64,000 bases of DNA, taken from the NCBI GenBank assembly GCA_030407085.1, contig CM059582.1, forward strand, positions 161,564,001 through 161,628,000. The letters run 5' to 3'. This document shows, one piece after another, positions 24,562-34,700 of this stretch; position 1 is the first letter of the stretch, and each line of letters begins with the position of its first letter. The notes beneath the pieces are model-generated. The model did no database searches. It was not told where the DNA came from and saw nothing but the letters and a program-made list of their open reading frames with translations. Source of the stretch: Trichopria drosophilae (Eukaryota; Arthropoda; Insecta; Hymenoptera; Diapriidae). The translations under genes were made by a program, and so were the position numbers.

Positions 24562-25689
24562 CTGCAACGAAAAACAACGAGTTTTTTTCAAAAAAGAAAC
24601 TCAATCGTTCAAAAGTTTGTTTGACCTCGAATGGGAAACTACGACATAAACAGATTTATAATATCGCTAAACAAATGGTCAACAAGGCTTATCTGATATC
24701 ATGTTTAAAAATTAGTTCTGTGTTAAAACTTGATGTGACTTAGTGAAATAATTTTACACTTTTTCTATAGTATACAAAAAAAAATAATAATAAATGTATG
24801 AAATTATATACATGACGAATTCATAACTGCAAATATGACTTCTTTACATTTATAACGAGATAATAAAACGATGGTATTAAGATGTTAACAAATAAATAAG
24901 TTGTTTTCTAGAAAACAGATCAATTTGTACTTGTGTTTTCGCGTTACAAATACCCGATCGAACTCTTATGACTATCGTAAAATTCTACTCAAATCAATGT
25001 TATGCTTCCACCAGCATTAATGTGAATCGTAAATGACATGCGAGTTTCTTCTTGTTTTTATGTATTTTTTCCTTCGGTTGAACTTTTTTTTTACTATAGA
25101 CATAAAAATATTATAAAATCTATTTTCTAATGTTTTGTTTAAATTACAGAATGGAAATAATATTTTTTTCATTTTTTATGTATATCACTCAAAACATATA
25201 TCCTTGAATAACTCCTGCTCACTAAAACCATATATGACACTATAATCACTATTGGGAACTTTTCATCTTTCAAAGAAACTTCTGTTTTTATGTATATCAT
25301 GGAACTACAGGTTACAATTGAGCTGATGCATTTTTTAATTTTTTGCGTCGTTGAAAAGGATAAAGCAGATTATTAATGTATCTTACTACAAATATAATAA
25401 AAATTATTTTTCCTTTGTAATTTAACTACATTTCTATTTGTATAACTTCTGCTTGTAGATTAATATGGGGAATAGTTATCCCGTGATACGTTTTTTCTTA
25501 CAAGGGGAGAGTCAGACCAACGGAATTCAGAAAAATTCGAAACTTCCCCTGATGAAAGATTGTTAGGTCACATATCTTGTGGTAAAGTACTAAAGCGCAA
25601 TATGCAGCAGGTTTCGAGAAAAATGAGTTTGAAAAAATTGCGCTTGCCTATAATAAGCTTAATATGCTTCGTTGGGAAGTGACAGTATG

Positions 25690-25766
25690 AAGCGGTGGTG
25701 GCGCAGTGGGTAGAGCGCCAGACTGCTAATATTGACGTCGCGAGTTCGAATCTCGAGCGTTACGAG
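25690..25766 (+). repeat. tRNA-like (SINE head) sequence, left arm
   Basis: A good polymerase III A box, TGGCGCAGTGGGTAGAGCGC, is followed about 30 bases on by a B box, GAGTTCGAATCTC. The D arm (GCGC/GCGC) and T arm (CGAG/CTCG) pair. The anticodon arm would place GCT in a CTGCTAA loop, but its stem is mismatched and the acceptor ends do not pair, so this is not a working tRNA. It resembles the tRNA-derived head of a SINE. Confidence 0.65.
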
Positions 25767-26799
25767 TTCTTTTTTTCTATTTTTTTGTGTATATATATAT
25801 TTTTTCAATAGTTGTAAAATTAATAATATTTAACAACTTCAATTACTGTTAATAAAACTTTTTTTTAATTATTTTAATTTTTTTTATTTCATTATTAAGA
25901 ATTTCTATTTAAAATAATATAATGAATAAATATGAATATATTACTTACTCGTATATTGAAAATTATTTTTTTAAAGTATGAATTGTATATTACGTGATTT
26001 TTAATAAATTAACTGACAAGTATAACTTATATCGTATGAGAAGTTTGTAATTGCAATAAAAAAAGTATAATGTGTTCAAAATAATAGTACAAGGATATGA
26101 ACATATATTATGAATATAATGTAATATAAACATATAAATTATCTGATGTAAAATGTATATTTATTTTGGAAAATTAAAAATATTGTAAATAAGAACTGTA
26201 TGCGAAAACTGTTCATTTTCTGCTGAATTTCACAGTTCGAAAATATTGGCAAGAATGTGTTCGCGTTGTTCAGTTTTCAGTTGTCTATTATACGGCAAAT
26301 GAATTAGAAGCGCACGTGTGCAAAAAAAAGTTTATCTAGAATTTTATTTCTTCTGCTTTTCGTCGTTTTTCCTCAAAAAAAAAAAAAAAATACAATGGCA
26401 GAGAAGATTAGTAGTGGGTCTCATTCCGCGATTGATGTATAATATATGTTCATATCCTTGTACTATTATTTTGAACACATTATATTTTTTTATTGCAGTT
26501 ACAAACTTCTCATACGATATAAGTTATACTTATGAGTTAATTTATTAAAAATCACGTAATATACAATTCATACTTTAAAAAAATAATTTTCAATATACGA
26601 GTAAGTAATATATTCATATTTATTCATTATATTATTTTAAATAGAATTTCTTAATAATTAAATAAAAAAAATAAAAATAATTAAAAAAAGAGGTTTATTA
26701 CAAGTAATTGAAGTTGTTAAATATTATTAATTTTACAACTATTGAAAAAAACATATATATATATACACAACAAAATAGAAAAAAAAAGAACTCGGAACG

Positions 26800-26875
26800 C
26801 TCGAGATTCGAACTCGCGACGTCAATATTAGCAGTCTGGCGCTCTACCCACTACGCCACCGCCGCTTCGTATTGT
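26800..26875 (-). repeat. tRNA-like (SINE head) sequence, right arm
   Basis: The inverted partner of the tRNA-like segment at 25690-25766. It differs at a few positions (GTAGTGGGTAGAGCGC and GCGTTCCGAG) but keeps the same A and B boxes and the same CTGCTAA loop. Transcription from these promoters in both arms would run toward the hairpin centre. Confidence 0.65.
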
Positions 26876-27175
26876 CGCTTCCCAACGAAGCATATTAAGC
26901 TCATTATAGGCAAGCGCAATTTTTTCAAACTCATTTTTCTCGAAACCTGCTGCACATTGCGCTTTAGTACGTTACCACAAGATATGTGACCTAACAATCT
27001 TTCATCAGGGAAAGTTTCGAATTTTTCTGAATTCCGTTGGTCTGACTCTCCCCTTGTTAGTGAAGGTGGCATTTTTTATCTATTTACATAAAAATGTTGA
27101 GATTGTCAAAATTATAAAAGCCAATCTCTCAAATACTTAAATATACATATACTATGTGATTTGCATCAGATTAAT

Positions 27176-27415
27176 GGGTGCGGGTCGAAACCAGAGTTAC
27201 CAGATTATATCGCAGATCAATTGAATTAAAAAGCCGACCGGTTAAAAAACCCACGGTCAAAAAACCGACAATCGAAAAGCCGATAGAGAATAGACTGCCG
27301 TTGCAAAAAATTATTGTCCGCTGTAGATGTATCCATTTTTTTATGTTTCGGATTTTTGACTGTCGTTTTTTTTACCCGTCGGCTTTTTGATTTGTCGGTT
27401 TTTCGACCTGCACCC
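27176..27415. repeat. Foldback element, GGGTGCGGGTC family, copy 2
   Basis: A 240-bp element with left end GGGTGCGGGTCGAAACC and right end GGTTTTTCGACCTGCACCC. Internal AAAAACCGACnnTCGAAAAGCC units face TCGGCTTTTTGATTTGTCGG units. It has the same architecture as 130-347 and lies 116 bp beyond the giant hairpin. Confidence 0.7.
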
Positions 27416-28961
27416 GTTTTAATAAACCATACGCGTAAGATAAGCAACTGAATGATAATTATTGGAACGATGCTGTGGACTCAGAAAATCAAGAGATTAC
27501 TGTGCGGCTTCGTATTATTTTTCTTTTTAGTTTATAATGATTATAGCAAATATGTGGTTAATAATGTTTTTCTACAACGATGAATCGTTTATTTACTAGA
27601 GGTCCTTGCTCCTTTACTAAGACAACCACCCCATTTTCCATTGGATCTCTTTGAAAAAGACTACGTGTATTGCATACGACTACTGCGAGATGTACCCATA
27701 GTGTATTCTCTAGAAATTTCATTGCGTACGTAGTCAAGTTTTGTTAAGTAGATGATTTATGACAAATAAATTTTTAACAAACATTTGAAAGATAACTACG
27801 GTTTTCTACACGATTAACAGAAACTGGAAAATTGTAATTTGCAAATATTAAAGCATTGAGAAAATTAAGAATGTTGGTTTGCAAATCTGTCCTATTCATT
27901 TTTTAACAAAGGTGATCAACATTCAGCCAATACATAGATTTTCCATTTTTTAATATATCTTTCGTACGAAAGTACAAAATTTATACTTATAAAATTAAAT
28001 AATACAACATTCTAAATTAAAAAGAGCGAAACTTCCTCAATACCGACGTTTAACATTAATTTGCATTTGTATCCAATAAGTTTTTAACGCGACATTCAAT
28101 ATTAACTATTAAGTTACATACAGTGATTGCAAAAAGTCCGAAAAATTATTCCAATTTGACCTTGGATGTCAAGGTTACCTCATTTCTAGTTTCAAATAGA
28201 CCGTAATATTGTTTATATCTGGAATTGAAAAAGCAAGAATTTTAACATCCAAATACAGTATCAACCTGATTGATGAAAATGTTCTCTAATGATTGTTGAG
28301 AAAATAGATCGCCTACGTATTATTTGAATAAAATCCAAATGATCTATCGAGAAGACACTAACATACCCGCATGCCTATAATGGCCACTATTAATAATCCA
28401 TCATTTGACCACTATATTATCACTTAGACATAATTTCAGCCTTCTATCTCGACACCGAATTTAAATGTAAAGGTCCCGCTCTCAATTGCTCGTGTTAAAA
28501 GTATGCGATTTAACTTAAGAAGTTAAAATTCACCCGGAAATGACAAAAAATTATTTACAAGGTAAAATTCAATTATTTGATAATAATTATTTATGAATTT
28601 ATTCTCAGTATCATTGTTTACATAAATAGTCTACACTTTCAAAGATTTCCATTGTATATGGAGAACAAATCCAAAAGTATTCATAAAAATCAATAGCTTG
28701 CCAGGAATTCATATTGTAACAAAAATTTAACATAAGATTCAAGACTTTACCTTGGTTATTTCATCTTGATCTTAGACGTAACGCAACTATGACCTAGAAG
28801 TTCATTTCAAGAACGCATTGACTTTTAACATAGCAACACATGTAAGAAATATAGAAAGAGCAGATGTATTTACGGCCAACTATAATTAAGTAGTATTAAA
28901 TTGTGTGATATGGCCAATGGACTAAAATTAATATAATATTAAAAGAACAAAACAAATATAC

Positions 28962-29000
28962 ATTACGTTTCGGTTATCAGATATGCAACCGTTTTCATAA
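28962..29000 (-). ncRNA. Degraded hammerhead-ribozyme-like motif at the Penelope element end
   Basis: The minus strand reads TATGAAAACGGTTGC then ATATCTGATAACCGAAACGT. CGGTT and AACCG can form helix II, flanked by TGAAAA and GAAAC, which resemble the CUGANGA and GAAA cores of the hammerhead ribozymes known in Penelope-like elements. The first core box departs from consensus, so I expect it to be inactive. Position at the element's 3' side supports the reading. Confidence 0.4.
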
Positions 29001-29166
29001 ATAAAATTATTAAGAACATTAAAAAATATATTAAAAAATATGGTTATATTGGAGAAAATGTATAAGGAAAAACTCGACACGAGGCATTGTTATATATGGG
29101 TTAAGAAGGAACTATATTATTGAGAAAACTATGACATCTATTCTGAAATAGGAATTATAAATAATG

Positions 29167-29670
29167 TTAATTATCGAATGTTAAGGTGTTGTAGATTTCT
29201 AGTAATTTTGATGTTTCAAATCTGATATTTAAAATTTTAGTATTTTTATAGTCGAAATCATGATTAGTGTTAATGCGATGCATAGTTTTTCCGATATATG
29301 TTTCTTCTTTTCCATTTATGTTTCTCTTGTGTTCCCTTATTCTTGTTTCTAATCGTATACTCGTTTCTCCAATGTATACTTTATTGCAATGCAAGCAAGG
29401 AATTTTATGTACTACATGGCTGTGTTTTAATAAAAAAGGTATATCTTTATACGGTTTAATCCCGCCTATGTTTTTTTCTATCGGTATGAAAACTAACCGT
29501 ATGTTTTCCTTTTTCATTGTGGCTTTTATTTTGTCTATAGTGCCATACACGTATGGAATAGACGTTATTTTTACTATTCGAGTATCGTTCAAATTACTAT
29601 TTTTTTTAAAACTCGTGTACTTTCTTACAGATACAATTTTCAATGATTTGAATGGGAAAGTTGTTTTCAC
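29167..29670 (-). pseudogene. Penelope-like GIY-YIG endonuclease fragment
   Basis: The 167-codon frame holds VVHKIPCLHCNKVYIGET followed by TRIREHKRNI. This is the Penelope GIY-YIG module: a CxxC metal-binding pair, the VYIGET strand (the YIG half of the motif) and the R..EHK helix. The frame runs to a stop at 29167 and looks largely intact, but it is separated from the RT by a frameshift and has no start of its own. It acts, in live elements, as the nicking endonuclease for target-primed reverse transcription. Confidence 0.85.
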
Positions 29671-29893
29671 GTAAAATATGTCTAATGATATTTAAATTAT
29701 TTGTTCTAAAACGTACTTCTGATAATTTAATGGCTCTAGCAACAAGCCCATATGCAACACTGATTTTATATGTTAAAAGATGGTTGGAGAAAAAGTTGAT
29801 ATATCGACCAGACCATGTATTTTTGTGATACCAATCTGCATCGATATATCCATTTTCTTTTCTAATCAGTTTGAAATCTAGGAAGTTAATCAT
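29606..29893 (-). pseudogene. Penelope-like RT C-terminal / linker fragment
   Basis: The frame reads MINFLDFKLIRKENGYIDADW, then TYKISVAYGLVARAIKLS. In Penelope-like proteins an INFLD...Y..D...K.T..GRY...S.HP-type block follows the YVDD motif closely; here about 500 bp separate them, mostly because of the element inserted at 29905-30305. A frameshift near 29640 separates it from the endonuclease part. Confidence 0.82.
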
Positions 29894-29904
29894 ATTGTTG
29901 ACTT

Positions 29905-30305
29905 CACCGAGAAAAGTGTTTTTTACTCAGTATTAGAATTCTTATGCCCCGTAAAAGATAGTATTTTACGCATAGGAATTGCCATCTTTCTATTACCTGT
30001 TAAAAGACGAAGATTTTAAATTATTCTAACCAATATATCAGTTTATTTTAGCCTTTTCTCTTTAACTAAAAGCAATTGTTGTTTATGGAAATTTATCTAG
30101 TAAATTAAAATATTAAAAATGCCTTCTTTTAGTCATAGTAAAACATTCTTTTAAAATAGGGGAGTTTAATACAGTTTCGTATAACTTGGCAAAACAAATG
30201 CTGAAAGGCGGAGGATTTTACTAGTTATAATATTTCTTTTAAGAGCTATAATACACTTTTTAAAAGCCAAGGGATAGTAACTGATAAAATACACTTTTCT
30301 CAGTG
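29905..30305. mobile_element. 401-bp TIR element inserted in the Penelope relic
   Basis: The left end CACCGAGAAAAGTGTTTTTT is mirrored on the right by CACTTTTCTCAGTG preceded by AACTGATAAAATA, giving an inverted repeat near 25 bp. It interrupts the RT coding sequence between EVE and INFLD. Flanks GTTGACTT (left) and TTCAACTT (right) may be a decayed 8-bp target duplication, which would fit a hAT-type MITE. No coding capacity. Similar CACTGAGAAAA ends occur at 56602 and, alone, near 59331. Confidence 0.65.
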
Positions 30306-30394
30306 TTCAACTTCCTTCGGGAAAGTAGTCCGATTAATATATCCGTTTACTTTAGGAAGATCATTAAAAACTGATAAAATTACATTCTCTTTGT

Positions 30395-30962
30395 TGCTAG
30401 GGTATGATAGTAGTACAACATCAACATATCATAGACATAATGGAAGTTTGAATATTAATTTGTTAAAATTCCACAGTAAGATTTACAACTACTTGAGACA
30501 ATGGGGAGCCCAAAGGTACTCCATATATCTGCGTGTAAATGCTAATGCAAATCTGGTATTTGGAATAAGGATTAGATTCAAACCTATTTTGAATTCATTT
30601 AGAGGTAAATATGTGAATTCTCTTATTTCCTGCTATTTTTTATCTATGATAAGCATTATTACATTAGTTGACACGTTAGTAAATAAGGAAACTATATCCA
30701 GTCACATTAATTTGTGATTTGGAGGGAGAATACAAAATTTAATTTTTTCCCTGCAATGCCAACTGTCTTTGATAAAAGCTTTATTTTTACCAACAATTTT
30801 CCTTAATATATTGGAATAAAATTTTGTTAAATTATACGTAGGGAAGTTTACAGTTGAGAGAATTAATCTAAGGGGTTCCCCTTCTTTGTGAATTTTTGGA
30901 AGTCCATATGCACGTGGTATTAGTCCATTGTGTGTTTTTAGGAATTTGACGGTAATATCCAA
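30395..30962 (-). pseudogene. Penelope-like reverse transcriptase fragment (N-terminal part)
   Basis: The open frame at 30702-30962 carries PRAYGLPKIHKEGEPLRLIL and NLTKFYSNILRKIVG, hallmark motifs of Penelope-like reverse transcriptases. Further on, in a shifted frame, comes QIYGVPLGSPLSQVVVNL (about 30540-30480), followed near 30400 by a YVD-type remnant of the catalytic YVDD box. The pieces are in different frames with internal stops, so no active enzyme can be made. It is bounded downstream by an inserted TIR element. Confidence 0.82.
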
Positions 30963-31601
30963 CTGTAATCTTCACTATTACCTCGTGGGACATTAATTTT
31001 GTTGATTCCAAAATATTCGAAAACAGGAAATGCATTTAAATGATTTGTTTTCATCTTAACGACGCGTAAAGACAGTGTTAATTGTAGGAGGTTATCGACC
31101 GCAGTCGAATTTATTTCATGCTCCTATTTGACAAAATGGGACGTTAATTAAAATAATATCCAGATGAAAATTTCGATACTTTTGTTAAAACTCCCTAAAC
31201 TACGAGCTAATGGCGAGAGAACGTCAAATTGTGAAATTTGGAAAGTCCGTTGTGAAAGTCAATTGGGGAGAACAAAATCTTCGCCAGGGTAGGTTCTAAC
31301 TTATTTAATACCATTAAAGGAATATAAGAAATATTTTATTACATTAAATTTGAAAGTTTCTTGGATTTATCCATAAATTTAATAGGTGTAAGCTTATCCT
31401 GTTCGTATTAATTTGATCTCTAGCCTCAATTAAGAATTGAATACGAAGTGTACAATGGCTAGTTAACGGATAATTACTCCTTGATTTATTCAGTGGCGTA
31501 GAAATTGATCTGCCTTAGGCCCAGAGAGCTGATATCTACTATACAAATGTACATATAGGCATAAGATCAAAGCAAAGCAGAAATAATCAATATCTTTTTA
31601 C

Positions 31602-31786
31602 CGGGTTGAACCAGCCGAACGTCCAGGATCTTGTCCACCTGGCTGTTGTATGCGGTGATATGGAAAATACTCTCCGGCTGATCTTGAATGCAGGTGATGT
31701 TCACAGGCACCAAATCCTCTGAGACCTGCTGCCATTTTACAGTTCCCGCTCCACTCGCGCTCACCTGGAATACCTCAGCCCACAGT
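31602..31786 (-). CDS. EVH1-domain adaptor protein, coding exon 2 (first half of EVH1)
   Basis: This exon encodes residues 49-110, the N-terminal half of an EVH1/WH1 domain. It reads LWAEVFQV, then VKWQQVSEDLVPVNITCI and FHITAYNSQVDKILDV. The pattern of a beta strand with VFQ, then KWQ, then an ...FHI...I strand matches Ena/VASP, Homer and WASP EVH1 domains. F55 and W67 take the first two places of the aromatic triad that binds FPPPP-type proline ligands; Homer also has Phe in the first place. The acceptor is GGATTTCAG|ACTG (AG at 31788-31787) and the donor CAACCCG|GTAAAAAG (GT at 31601-31600), leaving one base of codon 111. An internal CAG|GTGAGC (GT at 31764-31763) looks like a strong but normally unused donor. 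The ORF extends slightly upstream to an ATG at 31812, which is intronic and not used as a start in this model. Confidence 0.88.
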
Positions 31787-34700
31787 CTGAAATCCCTTGC
31801 ACGTGTTATCATAGGAAATCAACGGTATAATATTCAGAGTTTATTTAATAACAAATTTAATGTATCCTAATTTATTCTAATCAGCAGAATGAAATAAACA
31901 TTTATTTTACACTTTCAATAAAGATTATTTTAATTGTTTACTATAATTTTCTTTAAAATCTATTCATTTTCTAACAAATTCTGAAGATGCAATTAAACCC
32001 TTTGACTGTCGATGTGGACTGCAGTAACAACTTGTAAAAAATGTATGAATTTTGTCAATATTTATATTTTGAGTATCCGGCTTTAGATTTTTAAAATTCA
32101 ACTTGATCGATCCAATATTGCAAAACAATCTTCAGAAATTGGACCAATGTTTTTAATTATTTTGAGGTTTCCGTAGTCTCAGATTACAAATCTGACATTG
32201 TGTTTTCAACATTCAAAATGGCCTTTGAAACTGGGTAGGGGTAAATTGTAGAATGAGTGTATAAGAGTTATTTTTCACCTTCGTACTACCCACAAATCGG
32301 AATTGAATTAATATGTATTAACAATTTTAATCCATTCCCATTGATACTCTGAATCCGTTAAAGTATATTGAAATGAATTCTATTCTTAAGCAATTTAATG
32401 AATTTGTATACAAATGCATTAACGTCGATGAAAATTAATTCATACATGGAAATAATAATTTAATGTGTTTGAATAACATAATAATAATTCCTTTTCGACA
32501 TACATTTTAAATACCTTTAAATGCAAATTTGTAAAATAAAATTTATTTCGTTTATACTTTTGAATTAAAAACACTTTCTTTTTAAAATAATTTGATTTAA
32601 AAGCATTTGAATGCAAAATTAGAAATAAAAATTTTGTTTTTTCGAGAATATTAGTTTGGATGAAGGAAATTTGAAATAAAAATTCTTTTTTACGAAAATT
32701 TGAATAGACACGCACTAATGGTTCACTATTTTAATAATATTATTCTTTTACATGGATTCACTTAGATTATCAAAACGATTAATTCCAAAAAATATTGATT
32801 ACTAGAGAGAGCAACGGCTGTCAATCGCTATTAATTACGATATAGTAGTTATTTGTAAATTTCGGTAAATCGAACGAAACATATTAAATCAAGTTTTTAG
32901 AAACAATATTACCCATATTTCCTTATATATAATTGAAAACTAATAAACATATGTAATATTTAAGAAATCATAATCACTAACTTAGCAGATTCAGGAATAA
33001 ATTGACAGAATTTCTAATGTACTGTTCCATAGAGCAATTAGAAAAACTAAATCATCTCTGGTATATTGTACAATTTTGAAAATCATAGACCTCATTTTTT
33101 AATTTAAAAAACCAATGTCTGATTCACAATAAGATATTCTGCAAACCTCCAAGTTTTATAAAAATCAATTTCGACCACATAGTAGAAAACGTTTCAGTCA
33201 TGGGATTAATATGGTAATGCTTATCAAATATACATATATAAAAAAATCATACTGTGCATTTGCTTGAACTTTGCTGAAGGTTTTACAAAAAAGGAAATTG
33301 TAGATCAATTTAAAGAAATAAGCAAATATTTAAATTGCATTCGCAACCAAATGTTTGCTAAAATTCAGAATTTTTTCTAAATTCAGAATCGTAAAAATGT
33401 AATATTTTCTTAACTCTAAAGAAGTACGAAATATTTGATCAGAAACTACATGCACTATATCTACTGGAAGAAATGGAAAGAGAGAAAGAAGGACAGACAT
33501 TTATATTCAAAAACTACTTTAAATGGTTAATTTTGAAGCATGCCAATAAGAACTCTTTAATCAATAAATTTATTTGATTCATTAATCTTTTCGATTATGG
33601 TTATTTTTCTCAATTACAAATGCTTTGTAAAATATACAATTTATTGTACTTTATCCAAAGTACACAATTTTTTCGATATCATATTTATTATTTACATTTA
33701 TAAAGGGTTGCAGATAAAAGTATTTTATACACGAGTAATTCATCAATTTATTGTTCAATACAAAAAGTTATGCGCGCTCAAATTAAAAAATCAATGTTTT
33801 TAATTTTACGCAATTGTACCTTTATTGCATTAAATGAGATTTTATATCAATTTAAATAAAAAATATGTTAAATTCAAGATTCATGTTCAATGCGTTTTTT
33901 TTTTGAAAATTCATTTAATGTTTTTTTATTAAGTAAATATTTATTACGCAAAAGAATCTGACTTTAAATGAAAAATGAATACTAATAAAACACAAAAATA
34001 ACGAAATATTTACATTTTAATGATTGGAATATGATATTGTAATAAATGGTATTCCATTTATAACAGTTAGTAACAAATATGTTATAATCAATTATTGAAA
34101 AATATTATAACTCCATTACAGAAACAAAATTATCTGAAAGGAAAAAAGTTCCAAACAAAATTTACTGTGATCTATTAAATCATTAAATTCATCTGCAGGA
34201 AGTAAATTTAATAAATGTCATTGAAAATGATAAAAAGATATAAAATAAATTACTTTCAATTACACGGTTCTTCATTTTAAGTTATATTTGTTACTTTAAT
34301 TTTTATAAAGTTCATAAAAACGTTTTCCGTTACTTTGCTATTTACTGATTATTTCTTAAATATAATGAATGTTTACAGTTTATTTATGAATGTTCATAAC
34401 ATATTTAGGATCAGCTTAGTATTTACTAATTAAAAGCATTGTTTGAACCAATGAATATTTACTTATCAAAGTGCGAAACGTATGTTTTCGTGAGATTTCC
34501 ATAGTTTTGTTTACTTTGCATTGATTTAATTGTACTTCGAATTTGTAAATACTTAAATACATATAACATATATCTCTAAATACTAACAGTACTAACAGTC
34601 ATATCTAAAGTCACTTGGTGCACATGCATAAAGAAAACTTGAATATTTTTATACAAACTTTTCAAAATTGAAGCATAAAATTAACTTTTTTTTCAATTAA

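Larger units (their letters stand above)
25498..27059. mobile_element. Giant foldback (hairpin) element with tRNA-like sequences in both arms
   Basis: The left arm (25498-26113) begins ACAAGGGGAGAGTCAGACCA and is repeated in inverse order at 26437-27059, which ends TGGTCTGACTCTCCCCTTGT. The arms are about 615 bp and match closely along their whole length, including AT-rich parts such as GTACAAGGATATGAACATAT at the inner edge. The unpaired centre (26114-26436) has no recognisable gene. Each arm holds one tRNA-like segment. No transposase is present. It may be a composite made by two inverted insertions of one SINE-containing element, or a true foldback element. Confidence 0.8.
28950..31060 (-). 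mobile_element. Penelope-like retroelement relic
   Basis: Fragments of reverse transcriptase and a GIY-YIG endonuclease lie in the expected order on the minus strand, broken by frameshifts and by a 401-bp inserted element. This RT-then-GIY-YIG layout is diagnostic of Penelope-like elements. It lies in the same orientation as the host gene. The outer borders are approximate: on the left I place it just beyond a hammerhead-like motif, and on the right coding similarity fades after about 30962. Confidence 0.85.
24562..31601 (-). other. Intron 2 of the EVH1 gene
   Basis: A 7,040-bp intron that separates the two halves of the EVH1 domain. It is the most repeat-rich part of the window: a giant hairpin (25498-27059), a foldback element (27176-27415) and a Penelope-like relic (28950-31060). 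The remaining stretches, 24.6-25.5 kb, 27.4-28.9 kb and 31.06-31.6 kb, are plain AT-rich sequence. Confidence 0.8.

Noticed and set aside
24434..24649. 71-codon plus-strand ORF
   Set aside because: Antisense to EVH1 coding exon 3.
29267..29674. 135-codon plus-strand ORF
   Set aside because: Antisense to the Penelope-like GIY-YIG fragment; its hydrophobic translation is typical of an antisense frame.
30391..30717. 108-codon plus-strand ORF
   Set aside because: Antisense to the Penelope-like RT fragment.
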